A stretch of 64,000 nt of DNA from Thomasclavelia cocleata (GCF_900102365.1 NZ_FOIN01000009.1:1-64000); one strand, 5' to 3'. Positions 35,124 through 44,573 are shown, counted from the first letter of the stretch. Numbers and translations: made by a program. Notes: generated from the sequence alone by a model not told the origin.

Positions 35124-35601
35124 ATTGTTTTAAGATTTTTATATGCAATTTTTCATCTTCAATAATTCTTTTTAAAATATCTACAATATGTAGATCTTTA
35201 ATTATACTAGCTTGATACATATACTTATTAATTGCTTGGTACTCATTGTCTATTGCGTTTTGAAGAACTTCAGAAACTTGATTAGGATAGTTTAAATATG
35301 ATGGAGACCAATAACAGCATTGGTCATCTAAACAAGTCCACCAACGAGGATTCATTCCTAGTTTTAATGATAATTCCATAAAGATATCTAAATGATGCAT
35401 CTCAACCATTGAAATATTTAAAAATGTTTGTTTTAGATCGTTAAAATCTTCTCCTGCAATAGCATGATTATAAATATATTGACAAATGGCAGATGTTTCA
35501 GAATTCATACCACCAACATTATCAAGAATCATTAATCCATATGTTTCGTTTGGTGCTTCGACCTCTACTTTAGGGTAGGGTTTATTAACTTTATATTCCA
35601 T
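35101..35601 (-). CDS. ferritin-like di-iron protein
   Basis: The 166-aa protein shows the four-helix di-metal pattern: ETSAICQYIYNHAIA (first Glu, Tyr), MVEMHHLDIF (E-x-x-H), EYQAINKYMYQA (third Glu) and EDEKLHIKIL (E-x-x-H). This matches rubrerythrin, manganese-catalase and CotJC-like families; there is no rubredoxin tail. A CLDDQCCYW insert between helices 2 and 3 is unusual. It may handle peroxide or iron. ATG 35601 has a GAGGTGAAATT site. Confidence 0.75.
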   Translation of the reverse strand: MEYKVNKPYPKVEVEAPNETYGLMILDNVGGMNSETSAICQYIYNHAIAGEDFNDLKQTFLNISMVEMHHLDIFMELSLKLGMNPRWWTCLDDQCCYWSPSYLNYPNQVSEVLQNAIDNEYQAINKYMYQASIIKDLHIVDILKRIIEDEKLHIKILKQWETKLVR

Positions 35602-35811
35602 AATTTCACCTCATTTGAAAATATGCAAATCAGAAGTAAATATGAATAAAAAAATAATATATGTTACATCTTTTAATGATTAAAGATATTAATAATATAA
35701 ATAATACATTTAATTACTAAAATAATGGTGATTATTATATTAAAAATATAGATTTAATCTTTTATTATAAATTATTATTATACTGCATAGAATATGGTGA
35801 GGGGGAATTAT

Positions 35812-36621
35812 ATGTTTTATCTAAAGTCATCAGATAATACAAATTTGGCAGTAGAAGATATAAATCCACATTGCCAAAAAACAGTAGTTTTAGTACATGG
35901 GTGGCCTATTTGCCAGGATATGTATGAATACCAAAAAAATGTTTTAAATGATAGGCGGTATCGAATTATTAGTTATGATATTCGAGGGTTGGGAAAATCT
36001 CAGGTTACTGGAAGTGGTTATGATTATGATCAATTAGCTACTGATCTTCACTGTATTTTAAATATTTTAAATGTTTATAATGTAACTTTGGTAGGATTTT
36101 CAATGGGTGGTGCTATTTGTGTTCGGTACATGAGTAAATATAATAATGAAAGAGTTAATAAACTAGTTTTAATAGGAGCAGCAGCACCATCATTTACATG
36201 TACAGTTCATAATCCAGATGGCAAAACTATTGATGAAGTAAATCATCTAATTGAGCAGTGTTATATAAATCGTCCAAAATTAGTTTATGATTTTGGTCAG
36301 GATGTTTTTGCTTTAAATCATGGAAATGAATTTATGAATTGGTTTTCTTCGATTTGTTTAACAGGGTCAGGAATTGGAACAATTCGAACGGCTGTCTCTT
36401 TACGTGATGAGGATGTTTATCAAGATTTATTTAATATCAAGGTTAGAACTTTAATAATGCATGGTGTATTAGATAAAATTTGTCCATTTTCATTTGCTTT
36501 AATTATGCATGAATGCATTGAAAATTCATGTCTTTGTAAATTTGAATACAGTGGACATGGGATATTTTATGATGAGTTAAAAAGATTTAATCAAGTATTA
36601 ATTGATTTTATTGAACAATAA
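35812..36621 (+). CDS. alpha/beta hydrolase
   Basis: The 269-aa protein has the fold signatures VLVHGWPICQDMYEYQ (oxyanion HG), ISYDIRGLGKSQ, nucleophile Ser in VGFSMGG, Asp in MHGVLDKICP and His in YSGHGIFYDE. It resembles non-haem chloroperoxidase/esterase-type cytoplasmic hydrolases; the substrate is unknown. ATG 35812 follows GAGGGGG. The 210-base gap before it shows no other feature. Confidence 0.85.
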   Translation: MFYLKSSDNTNLAVEDINPHCQKTVVLVHGWPICQDMYEYQKNVLNDRRYRIISYDIRGLGKSQVTGSGYDYDQLATDLHCILNILNVYNVTLVGFSMGGAICVRYMSKYNNERVNKLVLIGAAAPSFTCTVHNPDGKTIDEVNHLIEQCYINRPKLVYDFGQDVFALNHGNEFMNWFSSICLTGSGIGTIRTAVSLRDEDVYQDLFNIKVRTLIMHGVLDKICPFSFALIMHECIENSCLCKFEYSGHGIFYDELKRFNQVLIDFIEQ

Positions 36622-36639
36622 AACCTGCATTGGCAGGTT
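36622..36639. terminator. hairpin between convergent genes
   Basis: AACCTGC (36622-36628) pairs with GCAGGTT (36633-36639). The T-run is better on the minus strand (GNAT gene). Confidence 0.65.
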
Positions 36640-37132
36640 AAAGGATTTTTTCATATGCACGACGAGTTTCTTTATTTTCTAAATAGATAGTACCACAATG
36701 TGTAAATCCATATTTAGTTAAAAAACGCTGCATTGATAAGTTATCATCATGGGTATCTATTCTAATACTAGGCAGTTTGGGATATAGTTTGGTTGCTTCA
36801 TCCATAATTATTTTTGCTAATCCATTACCTTTTTGATCATTTCTGATTGCTATACGATGGACAGTAATATAGTTGGCATTTTGAAGCCATTTTCCATCAA
36901 TATAATTGTAGTTTGGTTCAAGTGCTTTAGAAATCATAGCAGTTGCGACTATTTCACCATTAATTTCAAGTACGTATGCTTCTTGATGATCAATATCATT
37001 AAGAATAGAATTTTCATTGGGATAGCCATCTTGCCATTGGTTGATTCCTTGTTCTTTAAAATATTTTTTAGCTTGATTGATAATTGTCATAACAGCATTT
37101 AAATCATTAGTTGTAGTCAATCTTAATTTCAT
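36638..37132 (-). CDS. GNAT-family acetyltransferase
   Basis: The 164-aa protein has the usual order. An N-terminal helix region (DLNAVMTIINQAKKYFKEQGINQWQDGYP) is typical of a group with a conserved QW-x-x-GYP. Then come YITVHRIAIRNDQKGNGLAKIIM (acetyl-CoA loop, Q-K-G-N-G-L) and RIDTHDDNLSMQRFLTKYGF. It probably acetylates a small molecule or peptide N-terminus; the substrate is unknown. Confidence 0.82.
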   Translation of the reverse strand: MKLRLTTTNDLNAVMTIINQAKKYFKEQGINQWQDGYPNENSILNDIDHQEAYVLEINGEIVATAMISKALEPNYNYIDGKWLQNANYITVHRIAIRNDQKGNGLAKIIMDEATKLYPKLPSIRIDTHDDNLSMQRFLTKYGFTHCGTIYLENKETRRAYEKIL

Positions 37133-37249
37133 TTAATCACATCCTTGGTTATTAATATAGCATAACTATATTAAAATGGAAATTGCTATTTAGAATAATA
37201 GTAGAGAATTGTTGATAAAGAGCATATAATGAAAGCTGGAGGTGGTTAG

Positions 37250-38026
37250 ATGATTGACTTAATAAATGCTAAAAGAGTATTTGATGAATATGTTAATGAT
37301 TTTGATAAAAATAATCAAAAAATTGTTTTGAAGATAGAACATACTTATCGAGTTATGGAAGCTGCTAAAAATGTTGCAATATCACTAAATTTAACTCAAG
37401 ATGATATTGAAATAGCAACATTAATTGGGTTATTACATGATATTGGGAGATTTGAACAATTAAAGCGTTATAATTGTTTTATTGATAGTAAAACAGTTGA
37501 TCATGCATTATTAGGAGTACAAATTTTATTTGATGATGGCTTAATTGATAAATTTAATATAAAACAAAAAGATTATCAATTAATCTACAAAGCAATTTTT
37601 AATCATAATAAATACGAAGTTGCTAAAGATTTAAATGAATATGAGTTACTTCATTGTAAAATAATTCGAGATGCTGATAAAATTGATATTTTTAAGACAG
37701 GATTACTTGAAACATTTGAGGCATTTTTAGATTCAAATCAGTGTGTTTTAGAAAATGATATTATTAGTGAACAAATATATCAAACATTTATGAATAATAA
37801 GTCGATTCTTAGTACTACTCGTAGAACAGATTTAGATCGATGGGTATCATTTCTGGCTTTAATTTTTGATTTAAATTATCAATACAGCTGTAATTATGTT
37901 TATCAACAAGATTATATTACAAAGTTAGTAAAACGGTTAAATTATAAAAATGGTGATACTCACAAAAAAATGATTAATATAATGAATCATGCTAATAAAT
38001 ATTTGAAAGAAAAGAGTAATTTTTAA
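37250..38026 (+). CDS. HD-domain phosphohydrolase
   Basis: The 258-aa protein has HD motif ligands in IEHTYRVMEAAKN (His), LLHDIGRFEQL (His-Asp), then VDHALLG and, further on, IIRDADKIDIFK (Asp). This is a stand-alone HD phosphohydrolase; members act on nucleotides or other phosphoesters. A GGAGGTGGTTAG site precedes the ATG. It is a single gene with no clear partner. Confidence 0.8.
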   Translation: MIDLINAKRVFDEYVNDFDKNNQKIVLKIEHTYRVMEAAKNVAISLNLTQDDIEIATLIGLLHDIGRFEQLKRYNCFIDSKTVDHALLGVQILFDDGLIDKFNIKQKDYQLIYKAIFNHNKYEVAKDLNEYELLHCKIIRDADKIDIFKTGLLETFEAFLDSNQCVLENDIISEQIYQTFMNNKSILSTTRRTDLDRWVSFLALIFDLNYQYSCNYVYQQDYITKLVKRLNYKNGDTHKKMINIMNHANKYLKEKSNF

Positions 38027-38113
38027 CTTAATTCTTTCTTGTTTTCTCTTGAAGAGTGAAAAAATAAAGTGTTGTATATATTATAAATCATGATGTTGGG
38101 GATTGATATTTTA

Positions 38114-39010
38114 TCAAAATAAACTTAATTGTTCAGGTAGTAAAGAGGGATGTTTATAACCAGCTATAATATCTTCCATTTTATAAGTTAAATTATATTT
38201 TTGACATTCTTTAATAAATACTTTTTTTAATTCATAAAGACGAGGACTATTGCATAAATAATTATTACCGAACTGTTTTATGTAGTATTCTTTAAGACCA
38301 GGGAATAGTTTATCAAGCTGAGCGTAAAAATACTCACGCTGACGATCTCGTAAAGTTACACCAAACATAGGATAAATAAAATTTGCATTGGCTAAATGGG
38401 CTTGGTAGATGATTTCTTTGATGTTTTCAGGAGTATCATTTATAAAAGGTAAAATTGGTGTCATTAAAACTCCTGTATAGATACCTTGTTGACGTAATAA
38501 TTTGATGGTTTTAAAACGTTTTGATGAAGGAGAAACATTTGGTTCAACTTTTTTTGAAAGTAGATCATTGCCACAAGTAATTGTCATGCAAATTAGTACA
38601 GATTGTTTGGCATTTATTTGTTTTAGGAGTTCGAGATCATTGATAATTGTATGACTTTTAGTTGTTAGCATTACTCCAAAATTAGTTTGGTTAATTATTT
38701 TTAGAGCTTGATGGGTTATTTTTAATTGTTGTTCATAATGATTATAGGGATCTGACATTGCACCAATTGCAATGATACCTTTTCTTCTTTTAGCACAAAG
38801 TTCTTTTGAAAGCAGTGGTATGACATCTTTTTTTACTTTGACTTGATCAAAGTTTTCAATATGATAACATTCACTTCGACTATCACAATATATACAACCA
38901 TGATGACAGCCTTGGTAGAGGTTCATATTATAGTCGAATCCGAACCATAGATGTTTTTTATCAACTTTATTTTGGATAATTGTTTTGGTCTTAATTTCTG
39001 GTATTTTCAT
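38114..39010 (-). CDS. radical SAM protein (SplB/Rv2578c-like)
   Basis: The 298-aa protein carries the 4Fe-4S motif C-x3-C-x2-C in YQGCHHGCIYCDSRS (about residues 35-42). SPL-like features follow: GAMSDPYNHYEQ, VMLTTKSHTI and MTPILPFINDTPENI. Members of this family resemble spore photoproduct lyase but are widespread in non-sporulating bacteria with unproven roles in nucleic-acid repair or modification. It is a single gene with a ribosome site AGGAGGACTT. Confidence 0.8.
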   Translation of the reverse strand: MKIPEIKTKTIIQNKVDKKHLWFGFDYNMNLYQGCHHGCIYCDSRSECYHIENFDQVKVKKDVIPLLSKELCAKRRKGIIAIGAMSDPYNHYEQQLKITHQALKIINQTNFGVMLTTKSHTIINDLELLKQINAKQSVLICMTITCGNDLLSKKVEPNVSPSSKRFKTIKLLRQQGIYTGVLMTPILPFINDTPENIKEIIYQAHLANANFIYPMFGVTLRDRQREYFYAQLDKLFPGLKEYYIKQFGNNYLCNSPRLYELKKVFIKECQKYNLTYKMEDIIAGYKHPSLLPEQLSLF

Positions 39011-39120
39011 TAATAAGTCCTCCTAAAAAAGAATATAACATAAAAAAGTTGATTAAAACATAAAAAAAATTCCTTGATTTTACTAGTGCTTTCAATTATC
39101 GGCTAAGATTCGATAAAAAT

Positions 39121-39133
39121 TTTGAACATCAAA
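39121..39133 (+). promoter_or_regulatory. FabT-like operator upstream of acpP
   Basis: TTTGAACATCAAA is a perfect 5-3-5 palindrome just upstream of the acpP -35. It matches the TTTGA-N3-TCAAA form of FabT sites known in lactic acid bacteria and streptococci. Confidence 0.75.
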
Positions 39134-39136
39134 CTA

Positions 39137-39164
39137 TTTACAAATATTTAGTTTTTGTTATAAT
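39137..39164 (+). promoter_or_regulatory. acpP promoter
   Basis: TTTACA (39137-39142) and TATAAT (39159-39164) are 16 bases apart and start about 33 bases before the GTG start. Confidence 0.75.
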
Positions 39165-39196
39165 GTACGCGTAATATACACGAGGAGGAAGAAAAC

Positions 39197-39424
39197 GTGG
39201 AATTTGAAAAAGTAAAAGAAATAATTGTTGATTCTTTAAGTTGTGATGAAGATGCAGTAACTTTAGAAGCTAATTTGAAAGAAGATTTAGATGCTGATTC
39301 ATTAGATGCAGTAGAACTAATTATGGCAGTTGAAGAAGAATTTGATATTGAAATACCAGATGATAAAGCTACTGAAATCAAAACAGTTCAAGATATCGTA
39401 GATTACATTAAAGCAAATGCTTAA
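39197..39424 (+). CDS. acpP: acyl carrier protein
   Basis: The 75-aa acidic protein carries Ser35 in [13 protein letters not shown], the phosphopantetheine site, and the typical [13 protein letters not shown] helix. The start is GTG 39197, 8 bases after AGGAGG. It carries growing acyl chains for the fab enzymes downstream. It has its own promoter and strong terminator, so it is transcribed apart from the accB-fabZ operon, but both sit behind the same type of palindrome. Confidence 0.95.
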   Translation: MEFEKVKEIIVDSLSCDEDAVTLEANLKEDLDADSLDAVELIMAVEEEFDIEIPDDKATEIKTVQDIVDYIKANA

Positions 39425-39460
39425 AATTATTACCCAGGATAGCTGGGTAATAATTTTACT
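39423..39460 (+). terminator. acpP terminator
   Basis: A perfect 15-bp stem (39423-39437 with 39443-39457) with loop GATAG is followed by TTTT within the arm. Confidence 0.9.
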
Positions 39461-39470
39461 AAAAAAATAT

Positions 39471-39528
39471 TTTGATGTTCAAAGTATGAACATTTATTTT
39501 TTTAACAAAATTTACTTTGATATTCAAA
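39471..39528 (+). promoter_or_regulatory. two FabT-like operators upstream of accB
   Basis: TTTGATGTTCAAA (39471-39483) and TTTGATATTCAAA (39516-39528) are perfect 5-3-5 palindromes 45 bases apart, start to start. A -35/-10 pair can be drawn inside the first (TTGATG at 39472, TATTTT at 39495), so binding would block the accB promoter. Confidence 0.75.
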
Positions 39529-39543
39529 ACAAAGGAGAATGAC

Positions 39544-39984
39544 ATGAAAATAGATTTAGTAAAACAACTTATTAATGAATTTGAAAACTCAGAAGTTTTT
39601 AAAATGAAAGTAGAGATAGATGATATAAAATTAGAATTAGAAAAAACACCAATAGCGCCTGTAAATGTAGTAAGTACTCCTATTACAACTCAAGTAACAA
39701 ATACGGAAATTGTAAATGAACCAGTTAAGCAAGAGCCTGAGATAAATGGGACACCTGTTAAATCACCAATCGTAGGTGTTTATTATGCAGCTAGTTCACC
39801 AACTGCTAAACCTTATGTAGAGGTAGGAAGTAAAGTAAAAGCAGGACAGGTATTGTGTATTGTTGAAGCGATGAAGGTAATGAATGAGATTAAAGCACCA
39901 ATTGATGGAACTGTTACATCAATTATGGCTAATAGTGAAGATTTAGTTGAATATGATCAAGTATTAATGATCATTGAAGGGTAA
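39544..39984 (+). CDS. accB: biotin carboxyl carrier protein of acetyl-CoA carboxylase
   Basis: The 146-aa protein has an N-terminal docking helix, a Pro/Thr/Val-rich linker (about 35-72) and a C-terminal biotinyl domain with the biotin Lys111 in VEAMKVMNEI. ATG 39544 is 7 bases after AAGGAG. It is first in the operon accB-accC-accD-accA-fabT-fabH-fabK-...-fabZ. Confidence 0.95.
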   Translation: MKIDLVKQLINEFENSEVFKMKVEIDDIKLELEKTPIAPVNVVSTPITTQVTNTEIVNEPVKQEPEINGTPVKSPIVGVYYAASSPTAKPYVEVGSKVKAGQVLCIVEAMKVMNEIKAPIDGTVTSIMANSEDLVEYDQVLMIIEG

Positions 39985-39990
39985 TTTGTT

Positions 39991-41343
39991 ATGTTTAAAC
40001 GAATTTTAATTGCTAACCGTGGCGAAATTGCGGTAAGGATTATTAGAACTTGTCAGGAACTTGGGATTGAGGCAGTGGCAGTTTATTCAGATGTTGATAG
40101 TACTTCATTACATGTACAATTAGCTGATCATGCAGTTTGTATTGGTCCAGCTAAGGCGGCAGATAGTTATTTAAATATGAAAAATATTTTAAGTGTTGCA
40201 ACAGCACTTGGATGTGATGCAATTCATCCTGGATTTGGTTTTTTGTCTGAAAATTCAACATTTGCTCGTTTAGTTGAAGAATGTGGCATTACTTTTATTG
40301 GTCCAAGTGGTGATGTTATTGATATGATGGGGAATAAAAGTATGGCACGTCAAAAAATGATTGAGGCTGGAGTACCAGTTGTACCAGGAAGTGATGGCAG
40401 TGTTAATACTTTAGAAAAAGCAAGAGCAGCAGCTAATCGAATCGGTTATCCAGTCTTAATTAAAGCTTCGGCTGGAGGTGGCGGACGTGGAATGCGTAAA
40501 GCTTTTAGTGAAGAAGAATTTGATGATGCATATTTAACTGCTAAGGCGGAGGCGAAAGCTTGTTTTGGTGATGATGATATGTATTTAGAAAAATTAATTT
40601 TAAATCCTAAACATATTGAATTTCAGATTTTAGCAGATAATTATGGCAATGTAATTCATTTGGGAGAACGTGATTGTTCAATTCAACGTCGCAATCAAAA
40701 GATGATTGAAGAAGCACCAAGTAAAGCATTGACGCCATTACTTCGCCAAAAAATGGGTGAGGATGCTATTAAAGCAGCTAAGGGAGCTGGTTATCGTAAT
40801 GCTGGAACTATTGAATATGTTCTTGATCAAGATGGAAATTATTATTTTATTGAAATGAATACACGAATTCAGGTAGAACATCCAATTACAGAGATGGTAA
40901 CAGGAGTAGATTTGATTAGAGAACAAATTAGAATTGCAGCTAATCAAAAGTTAACTTATAAACAAAGTGATATTCATTTAAATGGACATGCCATAGAATG
41001 TCGTATTAATGCTGAAAATCCACGGGAAGGATTTAGACCATGTCCAGGGATAGTTAATAGTGTTCATTTACCTGGAGGGCTTGGTGTAAGAATAGATACA
41101 ACTTTATACCAGGGATATAAAGTATCATCGCACTATGATTCAATGATTGCTAAAGTAATAGTACATGGTTCTAATCGTTTAGAAGCAATTAGAAGAATGC
41201 GTAGAGTTTTGGCAGAGCTAGTCATTGATGGAATTGATACAAATCAGGAATTACAATATTTGATTTTGCATACAGGTGAATATGTAAAAGGGAATTTTGA
41301 TACTGGTTTTATTGAAAATCACTTAGATAAGTTGGTGGGATAA
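39991..41343 (+). CDS. accC: biotin carboxylase subunit of acetyl-CoA carboxylase
   Basis: The 450-aa ATP-grasp enzyme starts FKRILIANRGEIAVRI, with the Gly-rich ATP lid SAGGGGRGMRKA, HIEFQILADNYGNVIHLGERDCSIQRRNQK and FIEMNTRIQVEHPITEMVTG. The length is normal. It carboxylates the AccB biotin using bicarbonate and ATP. It starts six bases after accB and is coupled to it. Confidence 0.97.
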   Translation: MFKRILIANRGEIAVRIIRTCQELGIEAVAVYSDVDSTSLHVQLADHAVCIGPAKAADSYLNMKNILSVATALGCDAIHPGFGFLSENSTFARLVEECGITFIGPSGDVIDMMGNKSMARQKMIEAGVPVVPGSDGSVNTLEKARAAANRIGYPVLIKASAGGGGRGMRKAFSEEEFDDAYLTAKAEAKACFGDDDMYLEKLILNPKHIEFQILADNYGNVIHLGERDCSIQRRNQKMIEEAPSKALTPLLRQKMGEDAIKAAKGAGYRNAGTIEYVLDQDGNYYFIEMNTRIQVEHPITEMVTGVDLIREQIRIAANQKLTYKQSDIHLNGHAIECRINAENPREGFRPCPGIVNSVHLPGGLGVRIDTTLYQGYKVSSHYDSMIAKVIVHGSNRLEAIRRMRRVLAELVIDGIDTNQELQYLILHTGEYVKGNFDTGFIENHLDKLVG

Positions 41344-41346
41344 TAA

Positions 41347-42219
41347 ATGGAAGAGTTATTTAAAGCGCGAAAAGAGAAGTTAAATTTATTTAAATCAATT
41401 CGTAATAAAATGCAGGATAAAAAAAGAATTGATGTACCTGATGGTATTTATACCAAGTGTGATACTTGTGGAGAATCTATTTTGAGTGAAGTCTTAAAAG
41501 AAAATTATTATGTTTGTCCTAGCTGTGGTGCTCATTTAAAAATGAGAGCTTATACAAGATTAAATCTTTTATACGATGGTCAAAAGTATAAAGAGTTATA
41601 TAAGAATATTAAATCTAATGATCCATTAATGTTTCCAGGTTATAAAAATAAATTAGAAAAATTAGAAGAAACAACTAGTCTTGGCGAAGCGGTTGTTTGT
41701 GCAACTGGAAAAATTGATGGAAAAAAAGTAGTTGTTTGTGTGATGGATTCACGTTTTTTAATGGGGAGTATGTCAGGGGCGGTAGGTGAAAAGATTACTA
41801 AAGCTATTGAACATGCAACAAAACGTAAATGTCCAATTATTATTTTTACTACTTCAGGGGGAGCCAGAATGCAAGAGGGAATTATTTCATTGATGCAAAT
41901 GGCTAAAACTAGTGCAGCATTAGCAAAACATCATGAAGCAGGATTGCTGTATATATCATATATTACGCATCCTACAACAGGTGGTGTAACTGCTTCATTT
42001 GCGATGCTTGGCGATATTATTATTGGGGAGCCAAAAGCCTTAATAGGTTTTGCAGGACCAAGAGTAATTGAATCAACGATTAAACAAAAATTACCTGAAG
42101 GTTTCCAGAGAACTGAGTTTATGCAAGCTCAAGGTTTTATTGATATGATTGTAGAACGCTCTAAAATGCGGGAAACAATTATAAAGTTATTAAAAATGCA
42201 TAGCAGGGGGGCACAATAA
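41347..42219 (+). CDS. accD: acetyl-CoA carboxylase carboxyltransferase beta subunit
   Basis: The 290-aa protein has an N-terminal zinc ribbon (Cys38, Cys41, Cys57, Cys60 in CDTCG and CPSCG) and a crotonase-fold carboxyltransferase core with TSGGARMQEGI and TTGGVTASFAMLGDI. It pairs with AccA to move carboxyl from biotin to acetyl-CoA. The stop overlaps the accA ATG (TAATG). Confidence 0.97.
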   Translation: MEELFKARKEKLNLFKSIRNKMQDKKRIDVPDGIYTKCDTCGESILSEVLKENYYVCPSCGAHLKMRAYTRLNLLYDGQKYKELYKNIKSNDPLMFPGYKNKLEKLEETTSLGEAVVCATGKIDGKKVVVCVMDSRFLMGSMSGAVGEKITKAIEHATKRKCPIIIFTTSGGARMQEGIISLMQMAKTSAALAKHHEAGLLYISYITHPTTGGVTASFAMLGDIIIGEPKALIGFAGPRVIESTIKQKLPEGFQRTEFMQAQGFIDMIVERSKMRETIIKLLKMHSRGAQ

Positions 42220-43169
42220 TGTCGCTGCAGGAAAAAGAAATTAAAATAAAAGAAATTGAGTTAGAATTGTTAAAACTAAAAGATGATCAAGAAATAGATC
42301 ATACTTTACAAATTCAAGACTTAGAAAATACTAAAATAAAAATAGAAGCCGAGGCTTATAAAGATATTAGTGCTTATGATCGTGTTTATCTTGCAAGAAA
42401 GGCAGATCGTCCAAATGTTTACGAATATATTGATAATCTATTTGATGATTTTATTGAGTTGCATGGTGATCGCTTGTATAAGGATGATGGTTCGATTGTT
42501 GGTGGTCTAGCAATGTTTAACAATATTCCTTGTACAGTAATTGGACATTTAAAGGGTCGAACTTTAGAAGAAAATCTTCATTGTAATTTTGGAATGTCTT
42601 CACCAGAAGGATATCGTAAAGCAATGCGTTTAATGAAACAGGCAGAAAAGTTTAATCGCCCAATCATTACCTTTGTTGATACACCAGGAGCGTATCCTGG
42701 TTTAAAGGCAGAAAAACATGGTATTGGTGAAGCTATTGCTCGTAATTTAATGGAAATGTCACAGTTAACAGTACCAATTATTGTAATTGTAATTGGTGAA
42801 GGGGGAAGTGGTGGAGCACTAGCTTTAAGTATTGGTGATCGCATGGTAATGTTAGAAAATAGTGTTTATTCAGTTTTATCACCAGAAGGATTCTCTTCAA
42901 TTTTATGGAAAGATAAAGATGGTTCACGTGTTCAGGAAGCTGCCGAGTTAATGAAATTGACAGCCGAAGATTTATATGAAATGAAAATTATTGATAAGAT
43001 TATTAAAGAACCTCGTGGAGGTATTACAAAGAATCGTGAGTATGTATATAAACGTTTGAGAATATATCTTCGAGATAATTTAGAAGAGTTAATGAAGTTA
43101 TCAAAAACATCATTAATAAATAAACGCTATAATAAATTTAGAGAAATGGGTCGAATTAATAATGACTAA
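42219..43169 (+). CDS. accA: acetyl-CoA carboxylase carboxyltransferase alpha subunit
   Basis: The 316-aa protein has an N-terminal coiled helix (about 1-50), ARKADRPNVYEYIDNLFDDFIELHGDR, FVDTPGAYPGLKAEKHGIGEAIA and the GEGGSGGALAL oxyanion region. It completes acetyl-CoA carboxylase for malonyl-CoA synthesis. Its last eight bases overlap the fabT start. Confidence 0.97.
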   Translation: MSLQEKEIKIKEIELELLKLKDDQEIDHTLQIQDLENTKIKIEAEAYKDISAYDRVYLARKADRPNVYEYIDNLFDDFIELHGDRLYKDDGSIVGGLAMFNNIPCTVIGHLKGRTLEENLHCNFGMSSPEGYRKAMRLMKQAEKFNRPIITFVDTPGAYPGLKAEKHGIGEAIARNLMEMSQLTVPIIVIVIGEGGSGGALALSIGDRMVMLENSVYSVLSPEGFSSILWKDKDGSRVQEAAELMKLTAEDLYEMKIIDKIIKEPRGGITKNREYVYKRLRIYLRDNLEELMKLSKTSLINKRYNKFREMGRINND

Positions 43170-43623
43170 TCGTGATATCTTAAATAGAGAATTAATTAAT
43201 CATCTGTTTGTAAGATTATTTAACCAAATATTGGATATTGAAGCTCAATATATGGTTGGTCATGGGGTCGAAGATTTAAGTTTGTCTGAGCTGCATATTA
43301 TTGATGCAATTAGCTCACTTTCAAATCCCACAATGTCAACAATTGCTTCAAAGGCAACTTTATCTAATGGTACGATTACTATAGCAATAAAAAAATTAGA
43401 AGCTAAGGGATATGTTAAGCGACGTAAAGATGATATTGATCGTCGAGTTATTAGAGTTGAGTTGACAACAAAAGGGAATCGTGTTTGTAAAGTTCATCAC
43501 GAATTTCATGAAGAAATGGTTAGTCGAATATGTGAAGATAGTCATGTTCTTGATGATGAATTATTGATAAAATCTTTACAACAGCTGGTTTATTTCTTTG
43601 AAGATATCAAAGAAAAATATTAG
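43162..43623 (+). CDS. fabT: MarR-family regulator of fatty-acid synthesis (FabT-like)
   Basis: The 153-aa MarR-type dimer has a winged helix: LSLSELHIIDAISS, TMSTIASKATLSNGTITIAIKKLEAKGYVKRRKDDIDRRVIRVELTTKG. Its location inside the fab operon, overlapping accA and followed by fabH, is that of FabT, which with acyl-ACP as co-repressor represses fab genes in Lactobacillales. The three 5-3-5 palindromes upstream of acpP and accB are its likely targets (inference). It differs from the classic streptococcal order, in which fabT lies near fabH-acpP. Confidence 0.85.
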   Translation: MTNRDILNRELINHLFVRLFNQILDIEAQYMVGHGVEDLSLSELHIIDAISSLSNPTMSTIASKATLSNGTITIAIKKLEAKGYVKRRKDDIDRRVIRVELTTKGNRVCKVHHEFHEEMVSRICEDSHVLDDELLIKSLQQLVYFFEDIKEKY

Positions 43624-43631
43624 GAGATTAT

Positions 43632-44573
43632 ATGAATGGATTAAAAGTAATATCAACTGGTTATTATGCACCACAAAATGTTCTTAATAACTTCGATTTT
43701 GAAAAAATGGTCGAAACAACAGATGAGTGGATAGTTTCTAGAACTGGGATAAATAAAAGACATATTGCTAAAAAGGAAAGTTGTGTTGATCTTGGGTATC
43801 AGGCAGCATTAAAAGCAATTGAAAAAATAGATAAAAATAAAATTGGATTAATTATTTGTGCTACGATGACACCTGATTATTTTACACCAAGTACAGCATG
43901 TTTAATTCAAGAAAAACTGGGGTTAAATGATCAAGAGATAATGTGTTTTGATTTAAGCGCAGCTTGTAGTGGTTTTGTATATTCATTAACAGTAGCTCAA
44001 GCATTATTGCAAAATCTCGATGATAAATATGCCTTAGTTATAGGTAGTGAAGAAATTTCTAAAATAATTGATTTTACTGATCGCAATACTTGTGTACTGT
44101 TTGGTGATGGAGCAGGAGCTGTAGTGGTTGGTAAAGGGACAGGAGTATTTGCAAGTTATAATAATTCAGCTGGAAATTTAGAAGCTTTAAAAGCTCCTGC
44201 TATTGGCAAAATGAATGAAAATCATTATCTTAGTATGGCTGGACAGGAAGTGTTTAAGTTTGCAATTAAAGTAATTCCTGAAAGTATTAATGCGGTTTTA
44301 CAAAAGGCTAATTTAACACTTGATGATATTGATTATGTTGTTTGTCATCAGGCAAATTATCGAATTATTAAAAATGTTTATAAGAAGATGAAGTCATCTG
44401 AAGAAAAGTTTTATATGAATTTACAAGAATATGGAAATACATCAGCTGCCAGCATTCCTCTTGCTTTAGGTGAGATGGATGAAAAAGGACTGCTAAAATC
44501 AGGAAATAAAATAATTTGTGTTGGCTTTGGTGGTGGACTTACTTGGGGTGCAGTATTAATGGAATGGAGTTAG
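43632..44573 (+). CDS. fabH: 3-oxoacyl-ACP synthase III
   Basis: The 313-aa condensing enzyme starts chain synthesis from acyl-CoA and malonyl-ACP. It shows Cys112 in FDLSAACSGFVYS, His in VCHQANYRI (about 239) and Asn in YGNTSAASIP (about 269). The ribosome site AGGAGATTAT lies between fabT and the ATG. Confidence 0.96.
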   Translation: MNGLKVISTGYYAPQNVLNNFDFEKMVETTDEWIVSRTGINKRHIAKKESCVDLGYQAALKAIEKIDKNKIGLIICATMTPDYFTPSTACLIQEKLGLNDQEIMCFDLSAACSGFVYSLTVAQALLQNLDDKYALVIGSEEISKIIDFTDRNTCVLFGDGAGAVVVGKGTGVFASYNNSAGNLEALKAPAIGKMNENHYLSMAGQEVFKFAIKVIPESINAVLQKANLTLDDIDYVVCHQANYRIIKNVYKKMKSSEEKFYMNLQEYGNTSAASIPLALGEMDEKGLLKSGNKIICVGFGGGLTWGAVLMEWS

